A stretch of 64,000 nucleotides of DNA from JAOUGY01 sp963825585 (lineage in GTDB: Bacteria > Actinomycetota > Acidimicrobiia > Spongiisociales > ZC4RG35), in contig CAWGTX010000006.1 in assembly GCA_963825585.1 (NCBI GenBank), forward strand, positions 434,001-498,000. Reading direction: 5' to 3'. The notes under the pieces are model-generated. The model worked only from the letters and a program-made list of their open reading frames with translations, was not told the DNA's origin and made no database searches. Below, piece after piece: positions 33,941 to 42,572 of this stretch (its first letter is position 1; the number at the start of each line of letters is the position of its first letter). The position numbers and the translations under genes were made by a program.

Positions 33941-34233
33941 CTCGTTATGGCACCTGACTTGGAGATCGGGGACGGTGAGCGCTGGCGCCAGGTGCGATCA
34001 GCGGTTCTATGTCACTCCACAGGTTCGCGCTGTGATGTCGTGGACGGGACCGCATGGGTCGACGTGGTCCCCCCTGTGTCGTGGTCGTGACGGCCGACGC
34101 CGTCGTGGTTGACCGCGAAGCGGGCGTCGTCGTCACTGCACGGCGCCGCCGCCGGGTGATTGCGGTCATCGTGGCGGTGGCGCTCACCACCGCCATTGAG
34201 GTCCTGACGGCGTTCAGTGGGTCTTGTTGGCGT

Positions 34234-35901
34234 TCAGTCGATCCCGAACAACACCGCGGCATTACGATCGCGATACCCCCGGAAGTCGATCGCCACACCG
34301 ACTCGACCCTCGATGGCGAGGTGGTCGACCCAGTCATCGAATCCTGATTCGATTCTGCGACCCGACCAGGCGCCGGCGTTTTCCTCGTAGATCCAGAGGC
34401 TCCCCGGGTCGGAGTGTGAGCCGCCGAACAGGATGATCCCGTCGTCGAGTCGGGCGGCATCGCCGAACCCGTCACCGCCGGTGGCGATCGTCTCGCCAAC
34501 CCAGGCATCGCCCTTCTGGGTGTAGAGATACACCGCCCCCGATGTGCCGGGCCCTGGCGTCGATCCGTTGGCCGCCACCAGCACGCGGCCGTCGTCGATG
34601 TCGACACTCGATCCGAAGGCGTGACCCGTTACGACCGGTTCGAGTCGGCTCGTGGTCCAGGAGCCGCCGTCGTCGGACATGACGTAGGTCGATTCGCCGG
34701 CGGCGAAGACGATGTCGGGTCCGTCGGCGGCGATCTCGCCGTACGGAGTGGGGGCCGACCGGGTTGTGAGGTTCCAGTCGGAACCGGTCCAGTCGAGTAC
34801 CGCAAACCGGGCGGAGTCCAGACCGACCACGATCCTGTCGTTCGAGACCGCCACCCCAGCGCCGAACTCGTCACCGGTAACCACGGTGGAGAGCGACACG
34901 ATGGCTTCGTCCCATCCAGTCGCCGTCCGGGTGAAGACATGGACCGATGGCGGATAGGCCGTCACCACCACCCGTGCTCCATCAGCTGCAAGTTCGAGGG
35001 GGGCAGGGTCGCCAACTGACGTGCTGGCGGGCAACAACACGCTCGGGACCCATCTGCCGCCGACCGGTTCGAGCACGTGAACGGAGTGTTCGGTGATGGT
35101 GGCATCGGGTGTGTCGTAGTCCCTCAAGTCCATCATCGCGAGCCCCCGGTCGTAGAAGTCGGCTGCGACCCAGCCGAATGTCGGCTCGGGGTGACCTGTG
35201 GGGACGGGGAGAACGATAGACCAAGGCACACCCTGGAATACCGCCGGCCGGGCCTGGGGGACGGTCGGGTTCAGATCGAGCGCACGTCCCAGGAACGAAG
35301 CCATCTGGGCTCGGGTCAGCGGATCGTCGGGACAGAACATCGTGTTGGCCGGCGGGTCACACCCCTTGGCCACACCCGCCGTTGCCAGCTCGGCGATGTC
35401 GCTCTCGAACACCGAGTCGTCGTCGTCGGTGAACGGCGAGTCCGCCGCGCTGTCGAGTCGTAGTGCTCGTCGCAGGAACGCCGCCATCTGTCCCCGGGTG
35501 ACGAGGTCATCAGGGCAAAACCCTGTGTTGTCGGGCGGGTTGCATCCCTTGGTGAATCCGGCGGCTGCGATGGCGGCGATGTCCTGAGCGAACTCGGAAC
35601 CGCCGACATCGGTGAACACCCCTTCGCCTGCCGCCGGCACATGGAAGGCCCGTCGCATGAACGCCGCCATCTGTCCCCTGGTCACCGGGACGTCGGGGCA
35701 GTAATGAATGTTCATGGGGGGGTCACACCCGCGGGTTATCCCCTCGACGGCGATGGCCTCGATGTATCCCTCGTGGACGTCTCCGTCGTCATCGACGAAC
35801 GTCCCTCCCGGGGGGAGGGAGTCGTCGGCTGACGTAGAAGCCGGAACCGCAACGATGACGACGACCAGAGCGGTCACGAGGATGCGTGCCCACCTGAGCA
35901 T
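34234..35901 (-). CDS. Secreted SLH-like and beta-propeller-like protein
   Basis: A 555-residue exported protein. The signal peptide covers about residues 1-26 (hydrophobic TALVVVIVAVPAST). Three SLH-like repeats with GC-x-PP...CP-x-D-x-x-TR-x-QMA follow to about residue 210; each has two cysteines that could pair. The C-terminal ~330 residues contain repeating blocks such as GDEFGAGVAVSNDRIVVG, GHAFGSSVDIDDGRVLVA and GDGFGDAARLDDGIILFG, consistent with an FG-GAP-like beta-propeller. ATG 35901 follows AGGAGG by eight bases. It is probably a cell-envelope surface protein. Confidence 0.85.
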   Translation of the reverse strand: MLRWARILVTALVVVIVAVPASTSADDSLPPGGTFVDDDGDVHEGYIEAIAVEGITRGCDPPMNIHYCPDVPVTRGQMAAFMRRAFHVPAAGEGVFTDVGGSEFAQDIAAIAAAGFTKGCNPPDNTGFCPDDLVTRGQMAAFLRRALRLDSAADSPFTDDDDSVFESDIAELATAGVAKGCDPPANTMFCPDDPLTRAQMASFLGRALDLNPTVPQARPAVFQGVPWSIVLPVPTGHPEPTFGWVAADFYDRGLAMMDLRDYDTPDATITEHSVHVLEPVGGRWVPSVLLPASTSVGDPAPLELAADGARVVVTAYPPSVHVFTRTATGWDEAIVSLSTVVTGDEFGAGVAVSNDRIVVGLDSARFAVLDWTGSDWNLTTRSAPTPYGEIAADGPDIVFAAGESTYVMSDDGGSWTTSRLEPVVTGHAFGSSVDIDDGRVLVAANGSTPGPGTSGAVYLYTQKGDAWVGETIATGGDGFGDAARLDDGIILFGGSHSDPGSLWIYEENAGAWSGRRIESGFDDWVDHLAIEGRVGVAIDFRGYRDRNAAVLFGID

Positions 35902-35999
35902 CCAAAACCTCCTCTGACACAACCATCATCTCGCCCGGCGCCCGCGGTCGATAGAGGACTGCGTCTCTGGGAGACCGTCACGGTCCTGAGCGGCCACCA

Positions 36000-37223
36000 T
36001 CAGCAGCCGGGAGACGACCCGGCGTGAAGTGCCGCCAGAGTCGACTGGTCCGAGCTCGGCGGGCCTCCGAACTCGAGGCTGATCCGGAACCGGGGCTCGC
36101 CAGCGCCCTCGGCAGCGCCCTCTGGCTCCAAGAGGACGGAAAGGCCGCAAACGTCGTCCGAAACGACGAGCCGATCTCCGTAGGCCGTGGACACCTCGGC
36201 GAGGGTGTCGCCCACGCTCACGCCTTCCGGTGTCGAGATCGTCAAGTTGGCGATAGCACTCGAGGTATACGACCAGCCTGCGAAGTGAACAAGCTCATCA
36301 TCTCGATAGAACGGGTAGTGGCTGAAAGCGACCGCAAGTCCCACATCGTTCCACACTGCCAGCTGGTCGGTTGCGGCTGGGCCACCGTGATACCAGGCCT
36401 CCTCGGAGATGGCGACAGGATCGTCGAGCAGCAGCGTTGGGTTCCCCAGATAGCGGGCGAGAGCAACAAGTGCATCATCCCTGGGTTCTCCGAATGTCAC
36501 GACGCCCAGGCCGTCTCCTCGAAGCTCGAGTCCCTCCTGCCAAGACACCCCGGTGAGCTGACCGCCGTCCCAGACCCATTCGATCGCGGCGTCGGGGAAC
36601 ACGGTCTCACACGGGATGCCGTCGCCGTCTGCGTCCATCCGGTCAGGCGTGCCTTCCAACATCCAGTAGGCAGTCGCCAGGAATGCAGCCGTGTCGGGAG
36701 TGGTCCCCGCCACGTCGAACGGGAACCCGGCTCGGTCCGCCAGCAGATCCCGGCACGACAGTCCGTGCGACGCGGTGGTGTAGGCCGCTTCGAGATCGGG
36801 AAGGTCCGAGCCCGACAGCATCGCCGACACCCCCGACTCGTTCAGAACGAGGAACACGAGACGGCCGGTCTCGACCGCTTCGCGGGTGCGGGATCGGCTG
36901 TTGCAGTCGAACACGCTCCCGAACTCGACCGTGCGACCTGGTTCGGGACACTCGATGATGATCGCGCCCGAGGCGTTCCCAGGGTTGGCGGCCCACAGGT
37001 CGTCGAGCCTGGTCTGGGCCAGCGTCACCACGTCGGCGACGGAGAGAGCCGGGGCGGCCACCGCCGTCGTGGTCGTGGTCGTCGCCGTAGTTGATGTTGT
37101 GGGCTGAGTGGTGGTCGTGGTCTGGATGATCGCCTCAGAGGCGCCCGGTGCGGCGCCGTCCTGTCCTCCGCACCCCGCCACGGCGACACACACCAAGGGA
37201 ACACAGATCAGATATCGCATCAT
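36000..37223 (-). CDS. Lipoprotein with excalibur-like motif and paralogous C-terminal domain
   Basis: A 407-residue lipoprotein with lipobox VAGC at about residue 18 and a Thr-rich linker. The middle part ends in DRMDADGDGIPCE, an excalibur-type calcium-binding motif (D-x-D-x-DG-x-x-CE). The C-terminal part starts RGDGLGVVTFGEPRDD and is similar in layout to the C-terminal domain of the next lipoprotein (HDGLGVVSFGEPVDT), so the two are paralogues. GGGTGGAG precedes the tandem ATGs at 37223/37220. It is the last gene in a minus-strand series of three lipoproteins. Function is unknown. Confidence 0.82.
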   Translation of the reverse strand: MMRYLICVPLVCVAVAGCGGQDGAAPGASEAIIQTTTTTQPTTSTTATTTTTTAVAAPALSVADVVTLAQTRLDDLWAANPGNASGAIIIECPEPGRTVEFGSVFDCNSRSRTREAVETGRLVFLVLNESGVSAMLSGSDLPDLEAAYTTASHGLSCRDLLADRAGFPFDVAGTTPDTAAFLATAYWMLEGTPDRMDADGDGIPCETVFPDAAIEWVWDGGQLTGVSWQEGLELRGDGLGVVTFGEPRDDALVALARYLGNPTLLLDDPVAISEEAWYHGGPAATDQLAVWNDVGLAVAFSHYPFYRDDELVHFAGWSYTSSAIANLTISTPEGVSVGDTLAEVSTAYGDRLVVSDDVCGLSVLLEPEGAAEGAGEPRFRISLEFGGPPSSDQSTLAALHAGSSPGC

Positions 37224-37290
37224 TCTCCACCCTTCACAAGCCTTGCAGGCCTCTGGCGGGCCTCTCCGACGACTGCCCAGAACGATGACC

Positions 37291-38040
37291 TCAGCATGGG
37301 GAGCGGTCCCATCCGGCACCGATGTAGACGATTCGAGTGGTCTGATCGTCCAACTCACCGTCGAGCAGTCCGAAGATCGGCAGGGCGAGCCAGACCTCAG
37401 GGTCGGCTGGGTCCACCGAGAACTCCACGTTCCCTGCCCCATGCGCGCATCCTTCGCCTGCTCGCAGGCCGGGGTATGCCGCAACCAGATCGCTCACCGG
37501 CGAGTCGATCGTGATGCCGGCCTCGGTGGCGAACAGGCCGGACTTCGTCAGGTAGTAGTGGAACACCGGGCCATCCGGCATCGGGCCAGGTGGCTCGCGT
37601 ACGCCGTCGAAGTGGTCCCACGTGGTGAATTGGATGTAGAGGATCTCGTCTCCGTCGTCGCCCCACGCCACGGACCGATCGATCTCGGGCGACTGTTGGA
37701 TCTCGTCCCAGCTCGGCGGGCCGAGCAGACCGGTGAGGACCTCCATCACGGTGTCGACCGGCTCTCCGAACGACACCACACCTAGCCCATCGTGACGGAG
37801 CACGATCATCGCCCCATCCGCAGTCGTGGTCGTGATCGTCGCCGGGGGTTGAGTGGTGGTCGTCGTCGATGTTGTGAGCGGAGTGGCGGTGACCGTCGTT
37901 GTGGGTTGGGTGGTGGTGGTCGTCTCCACGGTGGCGGTCGAACTGGTGGTCGGCTGTTCGGTGGAATCCGGCACGGGACCAGGTTCGCCGGCACAGCCGA
38001 CGACCATCACCAGGGTCACAAAGATCATCAGTCGACGCAT
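37291..38040 (-). CDS. Thr-rich lipoprotein, paralogue of neighbour
   Basis: A 249-residue lipoprotein: signal MRRLMIFVTLVMVVGC with the lipidated cysteine at residue 16, a long Thr-rich linker (residues 30-75), then a compact domain starting LRHDGLGVVSFGEP and ending WDRSPC. The domain is paralogous to that in the gene at 36000-37223. GAGGTGAGG lies before ATG 38040. Only 14 bases separate it from the upstream lipoprotein gene, implying an operon. Confidence 0.82.
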   Translation of the reverse strand: MRRLMIFVTLVMVVGCAGEPGPVPDSTEQPTTSSTATVETTTTTQPTTTVTATPLTTSTTTTTQPPATITTTTADGAMIVLRHDGLGVVSFGEPVDTVMEVLTGLLGPPSWDEIQQSPEIDRSVAWGDDGDEILYIQFTTWDHFDGVREPPGPMPDGPVFHYYLTKSGLFATEAGITIDSPVSDLVAAYPGLRAGEGCAHGAGNVEFSVDPADPEVWLALPIFGLLDGELDDQTTRIVYIGAGWDRSPC

Positions 38041-38054
38041 GATCCTCACCTCGT

Positions 38055-39158
38055 TCACGGGCTCTCCCGCCACAGCAAGAACCTCGACTCGCCCGACGCC
38101 AGGTTTGCCAGGTCGGTGACGGTGTCATCGGGGCCGATCAGCAGCCGCACCGTCCCTTCCCAGTCGCCAACCACCGCATAGCCGCCATCCCAGTCGATCC
38201 AGGCGGGGACGAACGACGGCTCCAGCACCACCCTCCGCAACCCGGCCAGGGTCACCGGGTCGATCACAACGAACGTGGTGGCGGACCCGCCTTCCCGCAT
38301 GAGGGTCTCGACGAAGGCAACAGTCGACCCGTCCGGGGCGAGGCCCGCCCGCAGGCTGCCGGTGGCGCCGTCGGCGCCCGGTCCGAAGTCGCAGCGGCGG
38401 AAGAACGGCCCCCCTGCCCCGATGATGGCGTCAGGGTCGGCGATGTCGGTCAGCCGGCTGCGATCCCAGACGGCACCACAGGCATCGGGTTCGCCGTAGG
38501 TGGCAGTCAGCACCACCATCCGCTCCGGTCCCAGGTCGAAGTGGGTCCAAGAGCTCTCGAAATGCGCCACGATTCCCAGGTCGGTCCCGACTCCGGTTTC
38601 GAGGTCGTAGGTGTTCAAATGGTATGTCGTTGACTCCTCGGCGCTTCCTAGGGCCGGGTCCTCGACGAGCGTGCGGTAGACCACCTGGGTTCGACCGTCG
38701 AGGACGGTGACGTCCTCCAGCCATGCCCTGCCCGAGACCAGCACCTCCGATCGATCACCTGATCGGGGGATCCGCTCGATCCGTGGACCGCCAGCCGCAC
38801 GTTGGAACACCACTCCGCCCGTCAGGTCGGGGAAAGCGACCGATACCGGTCCTCCCTCGACGAACACCTCAACCACCCGTCCGTCGGCGAGTACTCGAAC
38901 GCCCTGATCATCGGCCACCAACACCTGCGGCAGACCCTGTTGTGCCAGTGTGGTGGTGGCCGGTGTGGTGGTAGACGGCTCGGCGACGCTGGACGTGGTG
39001 GACGGTCCCGTAGTGGTTACGTTCACAAGCGAGGTGGTCGTCGTGGGCGCCACCACCTGCGTCTCTGTGGTTGTCGATCCCGGTTCTGCGATCTCGGTAC
39101 TTCCACACCCGACGAGAACCAGCGAGGCAACCACCACGGGCAACGCGAGACACCGCAT
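38055..39158 (-). CDS. Thr-rich lipoprotein with propeller-like domain
   Basis: A 367-residue lipoprotein. The signal sequence ends in lipobox LVGC (Cys at about residue 18), then a Thr/Ser-rich linker to residue 72. The remaining ~290 residues alternate short beta-like stretches (VLVADDQGVRVLADGRVVEV, GGVVFQRAAGGPRIERI) as in TolB/WD-type propellers, without a diagnostic motif. AGGAGG is seven bases upstream of ATG 39158. It heads the three-gene lipoprotein operon. Confidence 0.8.
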   Translation of the reverse strand: MRCLALPVVVASLVLVGCGSTEIAEPGSTTTETQVVAPTTTTSLVNVTTTGPSTTSSVAEPSTTTPATTTLAQQGLPQVLVADDQGVRVLADGRVVEVFVEGGPVSVAFPDLTGGVVFQRAAGGPRIERIPRSGDRSEVLVSGRAWLEDVTVLDGRTQVVYRTLVEDPALGSAEESTTYHLNTYDLETGVGTDLGIVAHFESSWTHFDLGPERMVVLTATYGEPDACGAVWDRSRLTDIADPDAIIGAGGPFFRRCDFGPGADGATGSLRAGLAPDGSTVAFVETLMREGGSATTFVVIDPVTLAGLRRVVLEPSFVPAWIDWDGGYAVVGDWEGTVRLLIGPDDTVTDLANLASGESRFLLWRESP

Positions 39159-39439
39159 ACATGCCTCCTGACGTCATCGTCCTGCGTCGGGAGCACAAAC
39201 GGAAGTGGCGATCGTCACAGCCAAGGCCCGACCCAAGCCCCCGGGACGCGGCGCAGAGGTCGGCCGGTACCGGTCCACGAGCTGTCACCTGGCTATGGCG
39301 GCCCGGGTCGTCGCACGCCAGTGCGGAATCAGGAAAGGACCGCGCTTGGTGTCCGATGGCGGATTCCGGAGATCGGGACGATGGCGACCAAGTACTCCTC
39401 GAATGGCCGGCCGTGCCGTTCGGCATGGTGTCGGACGGT

Positions 39440-39983
39440 GACGGGGATCTGGCGACACGCGACGCACATCTCGTGGTCGTCGCGCCCCCGCCGAGGCGAA
39501 AGGCGTGACCGTGGCGGAAATCATCCGGCGGGCGCTCGACTCGTATCTCGAGGGCGAGGCACCCGATCCTGAGTTGGCGCTGGCGGCGACCTTTGGCGCG
39601 TCGCCCGACGCCACGGTACCGAGTCGGGACAAATGGGATCGTGCCTGACATTCTCCGACACCGACGTTTCATCGACCACCTGCGCGGTGCTCGGCAGCTG
39701 GCGCGTGGTGGTCACCGAGTGCACTTTTCTGTCATGACCCGAGCCGAGCTGTTCGCCGGCAACCCCGCCTCCCGCCTGGTCAGCACACTCCTTGCTCCAT
39801 TCAGGGAGATCCCGGTCGATCACACTGTGGCGGAACGTGCGGGTCGAATCCTTCGAGAGAACGGGATCCGCCTTCGCGAACGCCCTGATTGCAGCCACTG
39901 CGATCGAACATCGGCTTGGTCTTGCCACCCGGAATCGGTCCGACTTCGAGGCGGTGGGATGCCTCCGGATGAGAGACCTGTAG
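39440..39983 (+). pseudogene. Decayed VapBC toxin-antitoxin module
   Basis: The antitoxin part is visible as DAHLVVVA in one frame and AEAKGVTVAEIIRRALDSYL to ATVPSRDKWDRA (stop at about 39649) in another, so VapB is split by a frameshift. The toxin frame follows at once: IDHLRGARQLARGG, VMTRAELFAGNP, LLAPFREIPVDHTVAERAG, then a second frameshift before ANALIAATAIEHRLGL and the terminal LRMRDL. The first PIN aspartate region (LDTSVLIDHL in intact relatives) is also scrambled. Neither gene can make a full product. It adjoins a truncated lipoprotein on the opposite strand. Confidence 0.8.
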
Positions 39984-40004
39984 CCGCACGCCTAAGTGCC
40001 TGAT

Positions 40005-40341
40005 TGAGACGGGGGGCGCACTGCGGGGTTGTCCCGTGACGTCGAGGCGCCGACCGGTTGGCTCTTGAAGTGCCTGCCGCCCTTGCGGGCTGGCTCTCTA
40101 TCGAAGTGTTTGCCGGCGGGCCGGATGGCATCGGTGTGGTCGTGGGCTCGACCACGGTGCTCGAAGTCGTGCTCGACCCGGTGGTGGTGGGCATAGCCTG
40201 GGTGTTGCTGGTCACCGGCTGGGTGCTGGTCGCGGACGATCGGGGGACCGGTCGGATGGTCGGCTCGGACTCGACGTTTCCGGCACCCCCGCAACCCGGC
40301 AACACCAGCGCGACCACGATGATCAAGACGAGACGCCGCAT
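40005..40341 (-). pseudogene. Truncated lipoprotein gene
   Basis: The 5' part of a lipoprotein gene with every expected start feature: GGAGGT ribosome site, ATG 40341, signal MRRLVLIIVVALVLPGC with lipobox cysteine, and a Thr/Ser/Pro-rich linker to about residue 90. No folded domain follows; the frame (open to 39820) runs antisense through the VapC remnant. It appears that VapBC-associated rearrangement removed its 3' part. The approximate left limit given here is where lipoprotein-like composition ends. Confidence 0.65.
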
Positions 40342-40515
40342 GCACTACCTCCGCTCGCCTCGTACGCCTCGTCGTCCTCCAGCCGACTGCGAGGAGAAGC
40401 GGAGAATGATCACATCCAGCCCTGCAGCTCCGCCGCCGCGGACCTCGAAATCGGACTGCCATCCGCCTCTGCCGCTCGTCACCGCCACCTGCCATCGTTG
40501 ATCAGAGAGGTGACG

Positions 40516-42093
40516 ATGCGGCGTGTTGCGTGTTGGGTCGTGATCATCGGTCTGGTGGCCGCCTGTGGCGGGCCGAGCACCTCCGAACCATCGGTATCGA
40601 CAAGTGGAACGCCGTCGACTTCGCAGGCGAGCACGAGTTCCTCATCGACCACCGTGGCCCCGACGACGACCACCACCACCTCTTCCACCACGACCGCTGT
40701 GCCGGCCGGAATCGTGTTGGAGGGGGCCCTCGTCTTCTCGGGCGGAGAACCGTTGGCGCCGACGTTGGAGCTGAGAGAGCTCCACGGGAGCCGGACGGTG
40801 TCGGTCCCCCTCGATCGCCGGCTTCCCAACATTCTCTCGGTGGTGAGCGACGGAGATCGGGGGTTGGTGGCGTTGCTCGGCCACGGCGGTCTTGCCCGCC
40901 CCGGGCCGACCGCGTTGTTGCCCGCCAACGGTATGCCGGCCGATGGACCGGTGGTGGAGGGTGGGTGGGAGTTGCAGTCGTCGAGGTTCCGGGGCGAGCC
41001 TGCGGTCGTCTTTCTGCGGAGGGCTTACGAGCAGTGGCCCGAACAGGATCGCGACGTGATGGAGATCACCATCGAGGTGGTGGTGGCGAGACTCGGTAGC
41101 CGCGACGAAGAGGTCCTCGAGAGGGCGGTGGTCCGCGAGGAGTTCGCACACTCGACGCATGAGACCGACGTTGTGAGTCCAGAGCTCGTGATGGCCTCGT
41201 ACGGGGGCGGTGTCCTCGTGACGAGCTGGTGGCACGACGGGTGCGGCTGGCTCCAGATGACGGGCACCGAGTCCGGCAAGGTGCCGGTCAACCCCTGGCC
41301 GGCGGATGCATGCTTCTCAGGGGGTGTCGCCGCCCACATCTCGGTCGACGGTCGGTGGCTCGTCCTGAACCTGCACTCTGGCGACTCCGATCCCTGGCTC
41401 GGTGTGCTCGACGCGGCCAGCGGTGAGCTTGTGGGTGAGGTGACCGTGCCGGGCTACGCCTCCACCACTTCGTATCTCTACGACGGCGACACCATGCTGG
41501 CTGCATTCGGAGAGGGCGAGCCGTCGCCTGAGGTGATCCTCGGCTCCTGGCCGGAGGGGAATTGGTCGACGGATTCGGTCGCCATCGACACGACCTCGCC
41601 GTTGATCGGTGTCCTCGGGGGGACGATCGAGGTTCGCGAAGACATGACCGTGTTTCCCCCGGGTCTCGCTGGGTGTGACAGCCATGAGATGACACTCCCG
41701 GCCATCGCCGGTCTTCCCGCCGCAGTCGACGCCACCCGCCGTCTCATCGCCGAGGCCGTCTCTCGCTGCGACCTCACGGGGCTCGACGATCTGGCAAGGA
41801 CCTCGGCGGGCTTCATCACCGGCAAACCCGGGGCTGAGGATGTTTGTGGTCAGGCCCTCGCGCTTCCGCTCGACGACCGCGACCTCGTGCCCGTGCTGTT
41901 CGGCCAAGACCTGACCGGGCTCCCGGATCTGCTGGCGCAGGAACCGGAGTTCGTCGATGGGTTCTTCGGTCCGTCCTACGTGTGGAGCGAGGATCCGGGG
42001 TTCCGGATCGTCATCGACGAGCAGGGCAACTGGGTCAACTATGACCACACCGAGGAGGTGGAACCGTGCGAGACCATCTGGTGCACCTGCTGA
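40516..42093 (+). CDS. Large Thr-rich lipoprotein, unknown function
   Basis: A 525-residue lipoprotein with lipobox VAAC (about residue 15) and a Ser/Thr linker to residue 60. The body has beta-rich stretches suggestive of a propeller in its first 300 residues (ISVDGRWLVLNLHSGDSDPW) and an alpha/beta tail that begins LPAAVDATRRLIAEAVSRCDLTGLDDLA, a helix-forming segment like those near Cys-rich NTF2-type domains. It ends in CETIWCTC. GAGAGGTGAC lies before ATG 40516. It is divergent from the truncated lipoprotein. Confidence 0.78.
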   Translation: MRRVACWVVIIGLVAACGGPSTSEPSVSTSGTPSTSQASTSSSSTTVAPTTTTTTSSTTTAVPAGIVLEGALVFSGGEPLAPTLELRELHGSRTVSVPLDRRLPNILSVVSDGDRGLVALLGHGGLARPGPTALLPANGMPADGPVVEGGWELQSSRFRGEPAVVFLRRAYEQWPEQDRDVMEITIEVVVARLGSRDEEVLERAVVREEFAHSTHETDVVSPELVMASYGGGVLVTSWWHDGCGWLQMTGTESGKVPVNPWPADACFSGGVAAHISVDGRWLVLNLHSGDSDPWLGVLDAASGELVGEVTVPGYASTTSYLYDGDTMLAAFGEGEPSPEVILGSWPEGNWSTDSVAIDTTSPLIGVLGGTIEVREDMTVFPPGLAGCDSHEMTLPAIAGLPAAVDATRRLIAEAVSRCDLTGLDDLARTSAGFITGKPGAEDVCGQALALPLDDRDLVPVLFGQDLTGLPDLLAQEPEFVDGFFGPSYVWSEDPGFRIVIDEQGNWVNYDHTEEVEPCETIWCTC

Positions 42094-42127
42094 GACGGCA
42101 CTCTCGTAGGGCCTCGGGGAGGAAACA

Positions 42128-42454
42128 GTGACGACGTGGCACTACTTGGGTTTGCTGTTGCTCGGTGCCATCGGGACCTGGGTGGGCGTGATTCGATGCC
42201 TGACGCTCCGACGGTGGAAGTGGGCGTTCCTTGGATTGGTTCCCATCGGGGTCTGGCTGGTCTGGTTCTTCTGGGTCTGGCCGCAGAGCAACTGGGACGT
42301 CGGGTTCTTCGATCAGCCTGCGGGCGTGCTCATCTCCGAGTTCGTGCTGCTGGCGGTGCTGTGGGCCGGCGCAGTGGTGGCAGGGTTCGATGCGCGGCAC
42401 AGGGCCGGGCCTCGAACGGCCAAGGCCGCTTCAGATCTGAGTTCTCGTCGGTGA
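42128..42454 (+). CDS. Small membrane protein
   Basis: A 108-residue protein with three hydrophobic, Trp-rich segments (LGLLLLGAIGTWVGVIRCL, WAFLGLVPIGVWLVWFFWV, ISEFVLLAVLWAGAVVAGF) and a basic C-terminus. GGGGAGG is about six bases before GTG 42128. It follows the lipoprotein gene by 34 bases in the same direction. No family was recognised. Confidence 0.7.
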   Translation: MTTWHYLGLLLLGAIGTWVGVIRCLTLRRWKWAFLGLVPIGVWLVWFFWVWPQSNWDVGFFDQPAGVLISEFVLLAVLWAGAVVAGFDARHRAGPRTAKAASDLSSRR

Positions 42455-42572
42455 CGAGTTGCTCGACAGCTTCTCGAGCCAAGTGGCTCTGGCAGCGGAG
42501 ATGGTGCGTGTCGTAGGTTGGTTTCGACGGCTGAACCGGTGACGGGGTACGTGTCCGACGGAAGGAACGGTC

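Larger units (their letters stand above)
33600..34233. other. 634-base region without a supported gene
   Basis: No frame reads as a convincing protein. It holds two copies of a 31-base dispersed repeat (33664-33694 and 33910-33940) and the short duplicated word ggcgttcagt near 34211 and 34229. It looks like eroded accessory DNA between the cupin and the secreted propeller protein. Confidence 0.5.
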
